From positions 5,141,205-5,205,204 of the forward strand of contig NC_087378.1 in assembly GCF_963675165.1 (NCBI RefSeq): a stretch of DNA of 64,000 nucleotides, in the 5' to 3' direction. Positions 36,433 to 46,659 of the stretch are shown in pieces. Below the pieces are notes generated by a model. It did no database searches. It was not told where the DNA came from and saw nothing but the letters and a program-made list of their open reading frames with translations. Source of the stretch: Halichondria panicea (Eukaryota > Porifera > Demospongiae > Suberitida > Halichondriidae). How positions within the stretch are numbered: position 1 is the stretch's first letter; every line of letters begins with the position of its first letter. The position numbers and the translations under genes are program-made.

Positions 36433-37845
36433 AGTAATGAAGTGAACCTGTAAGTGTTTGAACATGAATTGGGTACATGGAAAAGCAGGCAAGAGCTAGG
36501 CATGCAGAATCTGAGAACTGCATGGCTGAACCTTACTCATACATGTAAGCCATCTAGACTTTTAAACAGTGAGTTGGACTTGTTCTCTAGTGTTTTCACT
36601 TCACATTCACTCACTTGCTACCATGTTCACTTCATTCACTCTCATGCTTTCATGTTCATTGGTTATGTTCATTATTACACAGAATGGTAAATGTGCATGG
36701 TCGTCAACTTTAGACAGCTGAGAGATATTTTCGTTTTCAGTTTCTTGCTTTTCCATGCACGCTATAATTACGGCTATATTGGTCATGTGTAATGAATTGT
36801 CTGGAATTAAAGTTTGCGCACCCTCTATAGGCAACATGCCAGTTCAATTCTTAGCTTGTGCTTGATTTCATTTGACAAAGAAGCCATTTTGTCAAAATCT
36901 TAAACTCATGTTGAGCCTATAGATGTTGTAAACGCAGCACTTTGGCACTAGGTGAGGAAATCAGAATCACAAACAAACAAACAAAAACTAGAGCACTGAA
37001 GTGCAAACCCTCGGCTGGTGACATGATTATAAGTATATAGTGTGTATATAGTGCTAGGAGTTGACCTAGCGTTCAATTGGAGACGGATCGGCCTGGGAGC
37101 AGTGCATGTATTTTTTGATGTAAGGTATATGCCGTTGAAATTAGAGTGCTCATTTTTTGTGTTGACCTTGTATGAGACACTATTATATTATTATGAGATT
37201 GACAGTGACAGCAGTGATCATGATACTCACAACAGTTTCTCCACTGGAGAGGAGGATAGTGATGAGTGAGTACGTACGGCTGAACTAAACTAACTTATCT
37301 CCTAATCCATTATTGTCATTATGTTTTTGGACCTGGTATTTTTTTCACATGCTTTTTTGTACATACAGTTTTCCGTATAACTATATGACAGTGTGAAACT
37401 AAGCGTGGACCAAATAGAGGTATATGGTGTGTCCAATCTATGTATATATCAATCGTTAATTGATCATTAGAGTGACCTGGTAGAGCTTGCTAAGGGGGAG
37501 ATACCGTCTCACAGGCACACAGTCTTTCGGGCGGGCAATAGGAAAGAAATGTTGCAGTTAGGGAGAGAGTCATTGTATGGGCCCCTCATGCGGTGCTAAA
37601 CCAGACTGGAGAGGCATGCATGCTGAGAACAGTGGTACATGATCGAGGCATGCATTGTGGAAACCTGGCCATGGAGTCTTAGAGAAAATTAATATGGTTT
37701 CTGCCAGGCTGCTGCATAGATAAAAGAGCTACTAGGATCCAGAGTCAGTCAACAACCTGTCACAATTCTAGTTTTCTACTTTATTCCATTGTTCCTGGTA
37801 CTTCAGCTGCAAATACGTAGTCTACCACGTGTAGCTAGTTAGCTA

Positions 37846-38061
37846 CCGTATGGTGAGAAATTTTTCGAGGGGCTTAATTTTCGCGGATTTCGTGGGTTAG
37901 CAATCCTACACGAAAATTAAGTCCACGAAAATTGTTAGAAGTATCTGCTATAATGTGCAAAGAATTAAAGGCGTGGCTTCCGGTAAGCAGTCATTCCATG
38001 AACATTGTGCAACGAAATGCTTTTAGAAATATAAGCGCCTCGAAAATTTCGTGCTATACAG
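37846..38061 (+). mobile_element. TA-flanked MITE, CCGTATAG type
   Basis: A 216-bp copy flanked by TA; ends CCGTATGGTGAGAAA and CGTGCTATACAG. The body matches the copy at 7391-7614 (GGCGTGGCTTC, AACATTGTGCAACGAAATGC). Confidence 0.75.
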
Positions 38062-38065
38062 TAGC

Positions 38066-38285
38066 TGCCAACGTGCAACTTCAAGCTTCTTAGCTTTTGC
38101 TTGACAAAGAAGCTAAAATCTACCATTATTTAAACCAAGATATTGTTGTGTGAAGGCTATACATGCTGTAAACGCAGTGCTGTGGCATCCAGGTGAGTAG
38201 AAAAGGCTATCACAAACAAACAAACAAACAAGCCAACAGACTACGTACTATATCCGTGGCCGCCCACGCGCGCCTCAGGTAATAA
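38066..38285 (+). repeat. Dispersed repeat copy
   Basis: Contains AAGCTTCTTAGCTTTTGC, GTTGTGTGAAGGCTAT and CAGGTGAGTAGA blocks that recur at 1160-1380, 22440-22620 and, inverted, 45700-45900. It has an (ACAA)n run near 38215. Confidence 0.6.
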
Positions 38286-38861
38286 CCTGTGGCACAATAA
38301 TGATTGCATGTCTACCTATACCTTAATACTGGGTTTTGAATGCGTGGCTCTTTTGATTGCGAATGACAAGTTTTTGTATTAGAATTGATGGCAAATAGAA
38401 GATACACAAAAGTAAGCACGGTCATGCAATAGTTAGAAACGCAATAGGGTTGTACAGTATCATTTGCAAGTGTTTAAGTACGTATTCGACCCCGTATACG
38501 GTTATAATGTTCCAATAATTCTACACACTTTGCAGGCTAAGCCAACCTTCCGAGTAAGAAAACATTCCTTGTGGTACTAAAAGCTTGGCACATCAATATT
38601 ATTAGCTAAGTTGCCAATAATTTATTTAATAAAGATTGCCTAAGAAGGCAATCTTTCACTTAACAGCAATGTTAGTTTAGCCCATTAATGATACTAATGA
38701 TTATTTTTCAATTCACACATTGCAATACAGTACTGTAGCATGTCTTAAATACGTGTGATTTACAGCATCAGCACATGTTAGTACAGGTTATCTATCTCTA
38801 TACTGCAAAAGGCAGTTGTACGAAAGAGAAATGGAATAAACGAGAACAAACAGCCCTGAGC

Positions 38862-39105
38862 TATTGGCTTGGGGGCTGTTTGTTCTCTTGTTGTGTGAAG
38901 GGAGGAATTTCACAGCCTAAACATAATTATATGACTGTACATGTAACACAAGAATTTGTTTTAATTCCCATACTAAATTTGGGATACTATTGGCTTGGGG
39001 GATGTTTCCTCCCTTGTTGTGTGAAGGGAGGAAGTTCACAGCCTAAACACACGTGTACATGTAACAAGAATTCGTTTTAATTCCCATACAAATTTGGGAT
39101 AACGT
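38862..39105. repeat. Tandem duplication, ~125-bp unit
   Basis: Two diverged copies share CTATTGGCTTGGGGG, TTGTTGTGTGAAGGGAGGAA, TCACAGCCTAAACA and TTTTAATTCCCATAC. The open frame across them (38775-39080) simply follows the duplication and is not thought to be a gene. Confidence 0.75.
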
Positions 39106-39459
39106 GAATCATTACACAACGTAAACAGATGTCATTACAATCATGGGAACTTTTCCTTATATCTCCATGCATACCGTAGTTGATGTAATTACAGGACCAC
39201 CATATTATATTTTATAAACTAGAGCACTGAAGCGCTATATACCCCCTCAGTTGTTTTATATTTAACGCCTCACAATTTAACCATAGTGTACAAATTGTGT
39301 GAAAATTAGTAAGGATATAGCTATATCAGCAACTAGATCTAGCAGGAGTAATCTTGTACGCTATGACAAGGCTTGGAAAACAGCTGTGGTGCATGTCAGA
39401 CATGCACTGGATGATTATAGGATCACAGCAGAGTCAGCAAAGAAGCCTGGAATATTACA

Positions 39460-39680
39460 TAAAGCACTTGCTAGACTGGAAACCACTCTTGGGGAGAAAG
39501 AGACTGGCAAGCTGCCGTGTGGAGAGTTGTCCCAGTGCGTGAATATAGTAATATCACCCACGCACATATTTTGTGGTTTGTTCTAATTGCATTCCAACAG
39601 GACAACTCTCCACACGGCAGCTTTGCCAGTCCCTCCCTTTCTCCCCAAGAGAAAGGGAATGGTTTCCAGTCTAGCACCTG
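39460..39680. mobile_element. Hairpin element
   Basis: Arms at about 39470-39533 and 39600-39676 are inverted copies (CTAGACTGGAAACCA, CTGCCGTGTGGAGAGTTGTC). The short open frames on both strands here are reflections of this hairpin. Confidence 0.65.
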
Positions 39681-39770
39681 ATATGCATGACGTGGGACCG
39701 GAGTAGGCTCACAGTAGAGTCAAAAAAGTAAAGCAAGAAATTGTTTTCTTCGATAACGTTTATACGTTTA

Positions 39771-40102
39771 CTGTAAGACCTTGATTTAAAGTGACACTTT
39801 ATAATAATTACGAAGCCAGAGGTCGCTTCTTTTGGAGGTTGAAAAATTATATTGGAGTCCTGGTGTCGCATATTTAGAGGGTTGCATCTAATTAATTAAT
39901 TGGAGGTAACTTTACAGAGTCTACTTGCCTCGATTTCAGGCCGCTTAGAAACACTGATTTTCCAGTGGGCTACAATCGAGGCTAGGGAGTGGCTACATTT
40001 ACCTCTATTTAGAACGCGACATTAAGTCAACGCAGCTGTCGCTATTTTTAGGTCAGAAAATTTCTGAAGCTCCTGGGTTCACCTTAAATCAAGGTCTTAC
40101 GG
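39771..40102. mobile_element. TA-flanked inverted-repeat element
   Basis: A 332-bp element with ends CTGTAAGACCTTGATTTAA and TTAAATCAAGGTCTTACGG, flanked by TA. No open frame. Confidence 0.75.
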
Positions 40103-40492
40103 TATGGTATACACAGTACAAGAATGTGCACTGCATGAATTATGTGTGTGGACTATTTGTTTCACGGGACCAAGCTTCTTTATGGTGAAATTCACATTAT
40201 TAATTACACAATATTAATTACCTATGAACTCCTGCACATTGTGTGCATAGAAAAACTCCCCAATTGGTACTGCCCCAGGTTGGGTCTGGCTCATTGCAAT
40301 CTGCACATCTTGTGTTCTCATCCCGTTCAAGCAAAGAATCGAGCCTGTCTCGAGAAGATGATGATACTGACATAGCTATTAACTTTCTAACTAACTTTCA
40401 ATTTTCAGGTTTTGGGAGCACAGTACAGTACAGTGAGCAGTGCAAATGTTTGAGATAAAGTACAGTCTGACAGAATTTATACGAACATTTAC

Positions 40493-41096
40493 CAGAGGAG
40501 GTACGACATATAATTATGTTGACCTTTTTGCTAATGAGTTACTCCCGTATTGCATTCCTGCAGCATGACAGGATGTCACGCCCACATTTACCTAGAGGAG
40601 GTGTGGCCTTTCGTCATAATTTATCATCAAGTTTCACGGAGGAATGGTGAGTGTACGGAGAAAGAAGAGAATATACGGAGCACAACACCAAAACTTGCTC
40701 TCCTAGCTAGCTAAAAGACTACAAACGATCATAGTACTCCACAGTAGTTATAAATAATGCCTAGCTATATCCTGTGACATAAGAAAATGAATAGCATAGT
40801 CATTGTTGAAGAAATAAGCTATAAACTTACAGTGTAAGAGTTTGTTGCGCTTTCTATGGCTCCTGTGTTAATGTAACACTTATAGTAGATACTAAGATTG
40901 ATAAACTAGTAGAAAATGCCTCTTGGAGAGACTCCAGAAGAGATAAACACAAAGAACAGTAAAATAGCGCTGACGGTGCATAAAATACCTGCTGAGTCAA
41001 CACAAATATCATGTGGGCGTGACATCCTGTCATGCTGCAGGAATGCAATACGGGAGTAACTCATTAGCTAAAGGTCAACCTATCGTACCTCCTCTG
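40493..41096. mobile_element. Mutator-like non-autonomous element with 9-bp target duplication
   Basis: A 604-bp element starting CAGAGGAGGTACGA and ending TCGTACCTCCTCTG. It is flanked on both sides by AACATTTAC (40484-40492 and 41097-41105), a perfect 9-bp duplication. The terminal inverted repeats are about 90 bp and contain TTACTCCCGTATTGCATTCC and GACAGGATGTCACGCCCACA. Long repeats plus a 9-bp duplication are the hallmark of the Mutator superfamily. No transposase frame inside. Confidence 0.8.
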
Positions 41097-41262
41097 AACA
41101 TTTACGGTCTATAATTATGCACTAGCCTCGAATCCAGGCCGATTAAAATACGGCCTGGTTCTATTTGCATGTGTAATTAATTATAGGCGTGGCCGTCCAC
41201 GCCCATGTACTATCTACTATTATATGAAGCTTTTTATACATGTAGCCTAGCTAGCTAGCTTA

Positions 41263-41710
41263 TGGCAAGCCGTGTGGTTCAAAAATAGAAAGCACAAAAC
41301 GTACTGTTATTATGCCTAAAAACGTACGTGTTTTGGCTATAAACGTACGTGTTTTCTATAAACGTACGTGTTTCATTATACCGCTACGTCTTCCTGCAAC
41401 GTAAGGAACGTACGTGTTTCATTTTAGCTTTTTGTGCAAGTCTCTCTGTCACTAGCCTCGATTCAAGGCCGCCTGGAATCGAGGCTAGTGACAGAGAGAC
41501 TTGCACAAAAAGCCAAAATGAAACACGTACGTTTATAATGAAACACGTACGTTTATAATAAAACACCTTATGTTGCAGGAAGACGTAGCGGTATAAATGA
41601 AACACGTACGTTTATAGAAAACACGTACGTTTATAGCCAAAACACGTACGTTTTTAGGCATAATAACAGTACGTTTTGTGCTTTCTATTTTTGAACCACA
41701 CGGCTTGCCA
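41263..41710. mobile_element. Palindromic (foldback) element with ACGTACG boxes
   Basis: Almost the whole 448 bp is one inverted repeat centred near 41475, flanked by TA. The ends are TGGCAAGCCGTGTGGTTC and its reverse. Each arm carries several AAACACGTACGTTTATA-type boxes, and the centre is a small GCCTCGATTC/GAATCGAGGC hairpin. No coding capacity. Confidence 0.8.
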
Positions 41711-41721
41711 TACGGTATAAT

Positions 41722-42490
41722 CAGAGATACAAAAGAAAGGGGATTGGAAACGACCGCCCACGCCCTATGTAAAAGGACTGACATCCGGTGAAGCACTCCG
41801 TGTAATTATTGCGCTCGCAAATAATTACATGGAGGACTGCGTTACGGTTTTGTATCCCTGGTTTCTAGCTCTCCTATCCACTAGAGATCACTCAGGGCCT
41901 GGGAGATACTTGAGAGAAGTAAGCTTATACCACTGACAAGCTCTAAGTCCGTTGTCTTTACTCTGTTTCCAATTTTTTTGAGTTTAGCTTGAATTACTCT
42001 ATGTCAACTTTTCTCTGTCCCTCCTGTGAAGTCAAAACAGCAAAGGACATTGCTTGACTTGGTTATTATGTATCTAAGTGCTACATAGAATGGCTTCATG
42101 CTATAAATAAGCTGTACTGTTCATAAACGTTTGCAGTATAGTCCTTCAAACTGCTTTAGTATACTTTTAGACACACCACGGGCCTGTCCCTCCTACGACT
42201 TCATAGTAAAGGCTATTTCTTCTTGCATAGCATTTATTTGTCTAGTAATAGTGGCTGCATGGCTTAGTCGACTTTTTAGAGCTAAATTCTCTTTACTTTT
42301 TAGAAAATTAAAAATGATCAATTTCACTGTTTCTATGTACAGCACATTGTAGAGCAGTCAAGACAGGTAATGAGCATGCTGACTATAAATGTAATCCTTT
42401 GTAGTTTTAGCCACGCCCTATAACACGGAATGCTTCACGCAAAAATTTCGTAAAAATTTCGTTTCCAATCCCCTTTCTTTTGTATCTCTG
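41722..42490. mobile_element. Nested inverted-repeat element with 7-bp target duplication
   Basis: A 769-bp element with ends CAGAGATACAAAAGAAAGGG and its reverse, followed inside by GATTGGAAACG. GTATAAT flanks both sides. It has split a second, partial copy of the ACGTACG palindrome (left stub 41713-41721, remainder 42491-42798). Confidence 0.7.
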
Positions 42491-42798
42491 GTATAATGAA
42501 ACACGTACGTTTATAGAAAACACGTACGTTTATAGCCAAAACACGTACGTTTCCTGTGGACCTGGTTATAGCAGAGGCCAGCTTGCAGCAAAACTAACAA
42601 ACTAACTGTTCACCTCATGTACACACTATTTTACATACACTGTTCTTTGTTTTATTATTTTATTATACTATTATTTACTTGCTTCCACCATAAAGGTGTT
42701 GTTTACTCCCAAAAAAAAAAAAAAAAAAAAACGTTTATAGGCTAGGCATAATAACAGTACGTTTTGTGCTTTCTATTTTTGAACCACACGGCTTGCCA
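42491..42798. mobile_element. Partial copy of the ACGTACG palindromic element
   Basis: Begins inside the palindrome (ACGTACGTTTATAG boxes), then about 150 bp of different sequence and a 20-odd A run near 42711-42731, then the standard right end GAACCACACGGCTTGCCA followed by TA. Confidence 0.65.
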
Positions 42799-42819
42799 TA
42801 CTAGCTAGCTGTGGCCTTC

Positions 42820-43225
42820 TCTATGGTGTTGTGTTGAGAAGGCTTGCACACGAAGCCAGAAGAGGCTCTCATCTACCTCTATGATGTTGGATGGTCGTGA
42901 TGTTTTGAACTGGGTTTCTGACAGACTATGGCAAGTCTTTGACTTTGTGCTTCCAACTGCAACCATAGGACCATCGTAGAGGTAGATGTGAGCCTCTTTT
43001 GGTTTCATAATAGTGTGCAAACCTTCTCGACAACACAATAGAGAATATAAGCCACAGCTTCACAGGAGAGAGTTTAAAGGGTTTCTGACAGACTATGGCA
43101 AGTCTTTGACTTTGTGCTTCCAAATGCAACCATAGGACCATTGTAGAGAACCTCTTCTGGCTTTAGACAAGTGTGTAAGCCTTCTTGACAACACAATAGA
43201 GGGCATAAAGCCACAGGAGACAAGT
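42820..43225. repeat. Tandem and inverted duplication, ~165-bp unit
   Basis: Two direct copies start at about 42913 and 43080 with GTTTCTGACAGACTATGGCA and contain CTTTGACTTTGTGCTTCCAA and GACAACACAATAGAG. An inverted partial copy precedes them at about 42820-42890. Open frames on the minus strand follow the repeat unit. Confidence 0.7.
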
Positions 43226-43424
43226 ATTTGTTAAAAATAATACGGAAAGAAACTAGTAACAAACTAGTTTACGGTATAATTAATACAAAGGTTTACTAAC
43301 GTGAACGAATTCCCCAGATTCTGGGGAACTCAGTTTGCGCATGTGCACTATCACCCCCAGCAATAGAGACCAGGCCGTATTTTAATCGGCCTGGTCTCGA
43401 GGCTATGCATAACATAGTCTAGTA

Positions 43425-43495
43425 GGCTATAGGCTAGCCTCGATTCCAGGCCGCCTTGTTCAGCGGCCTGGAATCGAGGCTAGCTATAGGCATGG
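43425..43495. repeat. Perfect hairpin, ~28-bp arms
   Basis: Arms TAGCCTCGATTCCAGGCCGC and GCGGCCTGGAATCGAGGCTA flank an 8-base loop, about 80 bp before the SEM1 start. The same core occurs in other palindromes in this window (41460, 52255, 55850). Confidence 0.7.
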
Positions 43496-43568
43496 TCGCC
43501 CAGCCAGAGAAATTTTGACCTTATGACCTTTTCTCTGGTGAGTGCAAGATTATAAAGAAGGGTGCAAG

Positions 43569-46500
43569 ATGTCTACGTCTACATCTTTCTCCAGCAAAGT
43601 CAAGGACAGTGTCAGCTTATCTAAGCCCACGAAGACCGAGCAAAGCTTGTTTGAAGAAGATGATGACTTTGAAGAGTTTCCAGCAGAAGGTTAGCCCTGT
43701 GCGCGCGCATGGCAGTCAGACAAATTATTATTATTACTAGTATTACTGTCTACCGTACTTTATCAATAAAGCCTCCTTCTAAGTACGTATATGCGTCCCT
43801 AATCAGGCGTGGTCCAAGCCTTCCGTTAAGAAAGGCAGTCAGGTTGCAAGCCTGTCTTGGATTTGTTCTAGTGGCGGCCAATCAGATTGCAGCATTTTCA
43901 TGTGGTTGGTTATATTTCCGCTAACATAGCAAAACTACAATGCAGTATCATTACTATGCTGTGATTTAGCCACGTGATCAAGTCAGTTAACACCCACTTG
44001 AGAATAATAAGATTCATAGTATGCAGCAGAGCAAGTCCAGAGGAAGTGAGCATGGGATCGAGGCTAGTCCATGCAATCCAACCTCAGTTGGGCCACGCTT
44101 AGCTACTAATGCGCCTCAACATAATTATTAAAAAGTGGCCCCTTATATTTACAAGAATTACTGTGCCTGAGTTAGTTGGGCAGAGTCCAACCAACTGCGT
44201 GGGGTTGGGCAACACTCCAATCTGGGTTTTGCTGGTACGTGCTATTTAAAGAGCGGTGCGGTAATTAGAAGATAGAAGGTACGATCGCATACGGTAGCCA
44301 TCTATTACTTTGTGTTCTTATGTTAAGCACTACGGCAAGCGCCAGAACTGGAATTATATTCATGTTCAACTGGATAATCGTAATTATTTTTGGGGATCTT
44401 TAATTAGAAAAAAAGTGGTATTGTCATTGTAGCGCAAAACAATTTCGACCCTCCAAATATGCAACACCCTCTATCTAGGAAATGTTCTAACCTCTAGTGC
44501 AGTTTTGTGTTTCTCGATCTAGTAATCTAGGTACTGTAACAGTTGATCCGAACACCTGGTGTCCCCACCCTGAGCCTCATCCGGATGGCTAAAATATTTG
44601 GATACCAGAATGAGTAATGCCCATTCAATAATTCAAGAGCCTCTGCATGCAAATCAGCAAACAATGTCCATTAGACATAATGCAGTTGTCATATTCAGTA
44701 AACAGAACTAAGTAGCAAGCTATACATACTGCTTCTGCTATCTGCAACGACATATCTTTCCAACAACGTAGGCACTTAATGCGCATGTGCGAGTAGGTGT
44801 TTACTATTCAAAATTTGTCGAATCTTTCATCCGGATAATCGAGGTTTCAGAGGATCGTTGTTTGGCTACATTACCAATATCGCATCCTGTTTGGAGGTCA
44901 AAATGACCATCTCTAGGCTAGATGCATCCTATGTTTACATAAGATCTTCAACAATAATTTGTGCCTTCAAAGAATCAACCTCTAGATTTGGAAATGTTGC
45001 CATAACTACGGCGGTATGGAAAACAAGTTGCAGGGGATCTAGGATAAAAAGTTTGGGGGGAAGGTTTGGGCGCGCATTAAGGTTACGATGCAGTGTTCGC
45101 CCACGCAGTAATTATCAGTAGTAAATCAAGCTTGTCTTGTATGCTAGATATTGCATGCTCTTTGCCAGTAAGGCAATTATCTATTTAAAGGAGGAAAGGG
45201 GCAGGGCGGCTCGAAACAATTTCTTCAAAACAATGAACAGTCATCGAGTTAGCTCGTGTAGAAATCGAAAAATATGGAAAAATAGCCGACTAGCTAATAA
45301 ACTATGGTATTTTTCTTCAGTTTGTAGATAGATAGGACCAAGAACTCTTCGAGCCGCCCTCAGGAATATCATAAACTGCTGGTAGGTCACTGTTTAGTTC
45401 TTGTTAGAGTCTTTCTTTGTCTAGTTTTTGACGACTAAAATCGGCAATGACCACACGATTTTTGTGGTAAATTTGTTGCCATCTAGTTAGCGTATTGATA
45501 GCTAGCAAGCGCTGTAATAGTTACTTATGAGTAGTGCAACAGTATAGACACATAAAATAATAGAAACAATATCTTCCTTTCTCACAAAAACAAAAAATAA
45601 AAACTCATGAATAATTCATGAGCAAACACTGCATCGTAACCTTAAGTGCGCTGCAAAATGTTTGGCTTAGTTGAGTTAATCACCAATGTGATGGATGTCA
45701 TTGTTAACCCTCGGCGCCACGGGTTATAGTAGTCTGTCTGTCTGTCTGTCTGTCTGTCTGTGTATTCTGAGTTTACTCACCTAGATGCGATAGCACTGTG
45801 TTTGTACCATGGATAGCCTCAACACAATATGGTAGTAGTTTTAAATTTGGCAGATTTTGCTGTTAAATAAAAGCGACAGGCCTGCACGTCGGCCTAGATG
45901 TACACGTGGCTTTGACTCGAGACTGTAGACTCACTAAACCTCAAATTAACGCCAAGGGTTTGCACTTCAGTTCTCTCCCACTAGATGAGACCCTGAGTTG
46001 TGCTATTAATTTTGGGTGATGTTTCTAAATGGCCATTATTAATTTTGAGTGGAAATGCAGATAAACTTGGATATAAGACCATGTAGTGCTGCTGATAATT
46101 GCCGTTAATTGTCCTTGCAAATGATGGATGTTATAAACAATTCTCTGTATTCCTCTAGATTGGGATGAAAGAGAGGAAGATGGCACAGACAAGCAACTTT
46201 GGGAGGACAACTGGGATGATGACAATGTAGAAGATGATTTCTCATGTCAATTGAGGTATTTACTGCTAGAGTAGACCTATAATACTGGTATCTGTTCAAA
46301 TGTATTATTTTTGAACAGATACCAGTTTTGCATCTTAAGGAAGGCAGCAAATTACTGTTCATGGAGCTAACCTCTGAAATTAGGAGTACGCAGTAATCCC
46401 CTTATACCTACATGTATACAGTACCTACATGTATACAAGCCCTAAAATCCTGCATTGTTCATTGCTATTAATTAATTAACTAACTCATGTGGTTGATATG

Positions 46501-46586
46501 GAGTAGTGGTAATATTGTGTAACTGCAGGGCAGAGCTAGAAAGGCTGGGACAGAAAGTTTCACAACCAGAACCAATGAAAACCTGA
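43569..46586 (+). CDS. SEM1: 26S proteasome complex subunit SEM1 (DSS1)
   Basis: A tiny acidic protein of the 19S proteasome lid, which also works with BRCA2 and TREX-2. Three exons: 43569-43689, 46159-46255 and 46529-46586; 91 residues in frame. The diagnostic acidic blocks [16 protein letters not shown] and [16 protein letters not shown] are intact, followed by the C-terminal helix [13 protein letters not shown]. It is about 20 residues longer than human SEM1, mostly from a Ser/Thr/Lys-rich N-terminus ([19 protein letters not shown]). The first intron is ~2.5 kb and full of repeats, while the coding part is only 276 bp. The gene converges on the fluoride exporter. Confidence 0.95.
45072..45651. 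mobile_element. Inverted-repeat element in SEM1 intron 1
   Basis: Ends GCGCATTAAGGTTACGATGC and its near-exact reverse (GCATCGTAACCTTAAGTGCGC) bound about 580 bp. No recognisable product inside. Confidence 0.6.
45700..46000 (-). repeat. Dispersed repeat with (TCTG)n
   Basis: An inverted copy of the repeat at 1073-1380, with a TCTG microsatellite at about 45731-45762. It lies in SEM1 intron 1, shortly before exon 2. Confidence 0.65.
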
Positions 46587-46659
46587 AGTGAACTGAACAT
46601 TCTTAATTACGTTGTTCTCATTATTTACACATACCTATTCTTGTTAGTTGCGTACATTG

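Larger units (their letters stand above)
35734..38100. other. Repeat-rich gap, left part
   Basis: No convincing exon. It contains a dispersed repeat at about 36120-36260 that recurs at about 39380-39480 (ATCACAGCAGAGTC), a small hAT-like element (36298-36432), a repeat arm at about 36890-37020, and a TA-flanked MITE at 37846-38061. An acidic reading frame ending at 37269 (DSDSSDHDTHNSF) is too isolated to call. Confidence 0.5.

Noticed and set aside
37042-37269. Acidic open frame ending in TGEEDSDE
   Set aside because: The acidic tail looks coding, but no upstream or downstream exon, domain or good splice context supports it.
39299-39586. 95-residue plus-strand open frame
   Set aside because: It runs across a hairpin element and a repeat also present near 36130, so it is repeat-derived.
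41349-41796. Open frames with MKHV / NVRVS repeats on both strands
   Set aside because: They follow the ACGTACG boxes of the palindrome and appear on both strands by symmetry.
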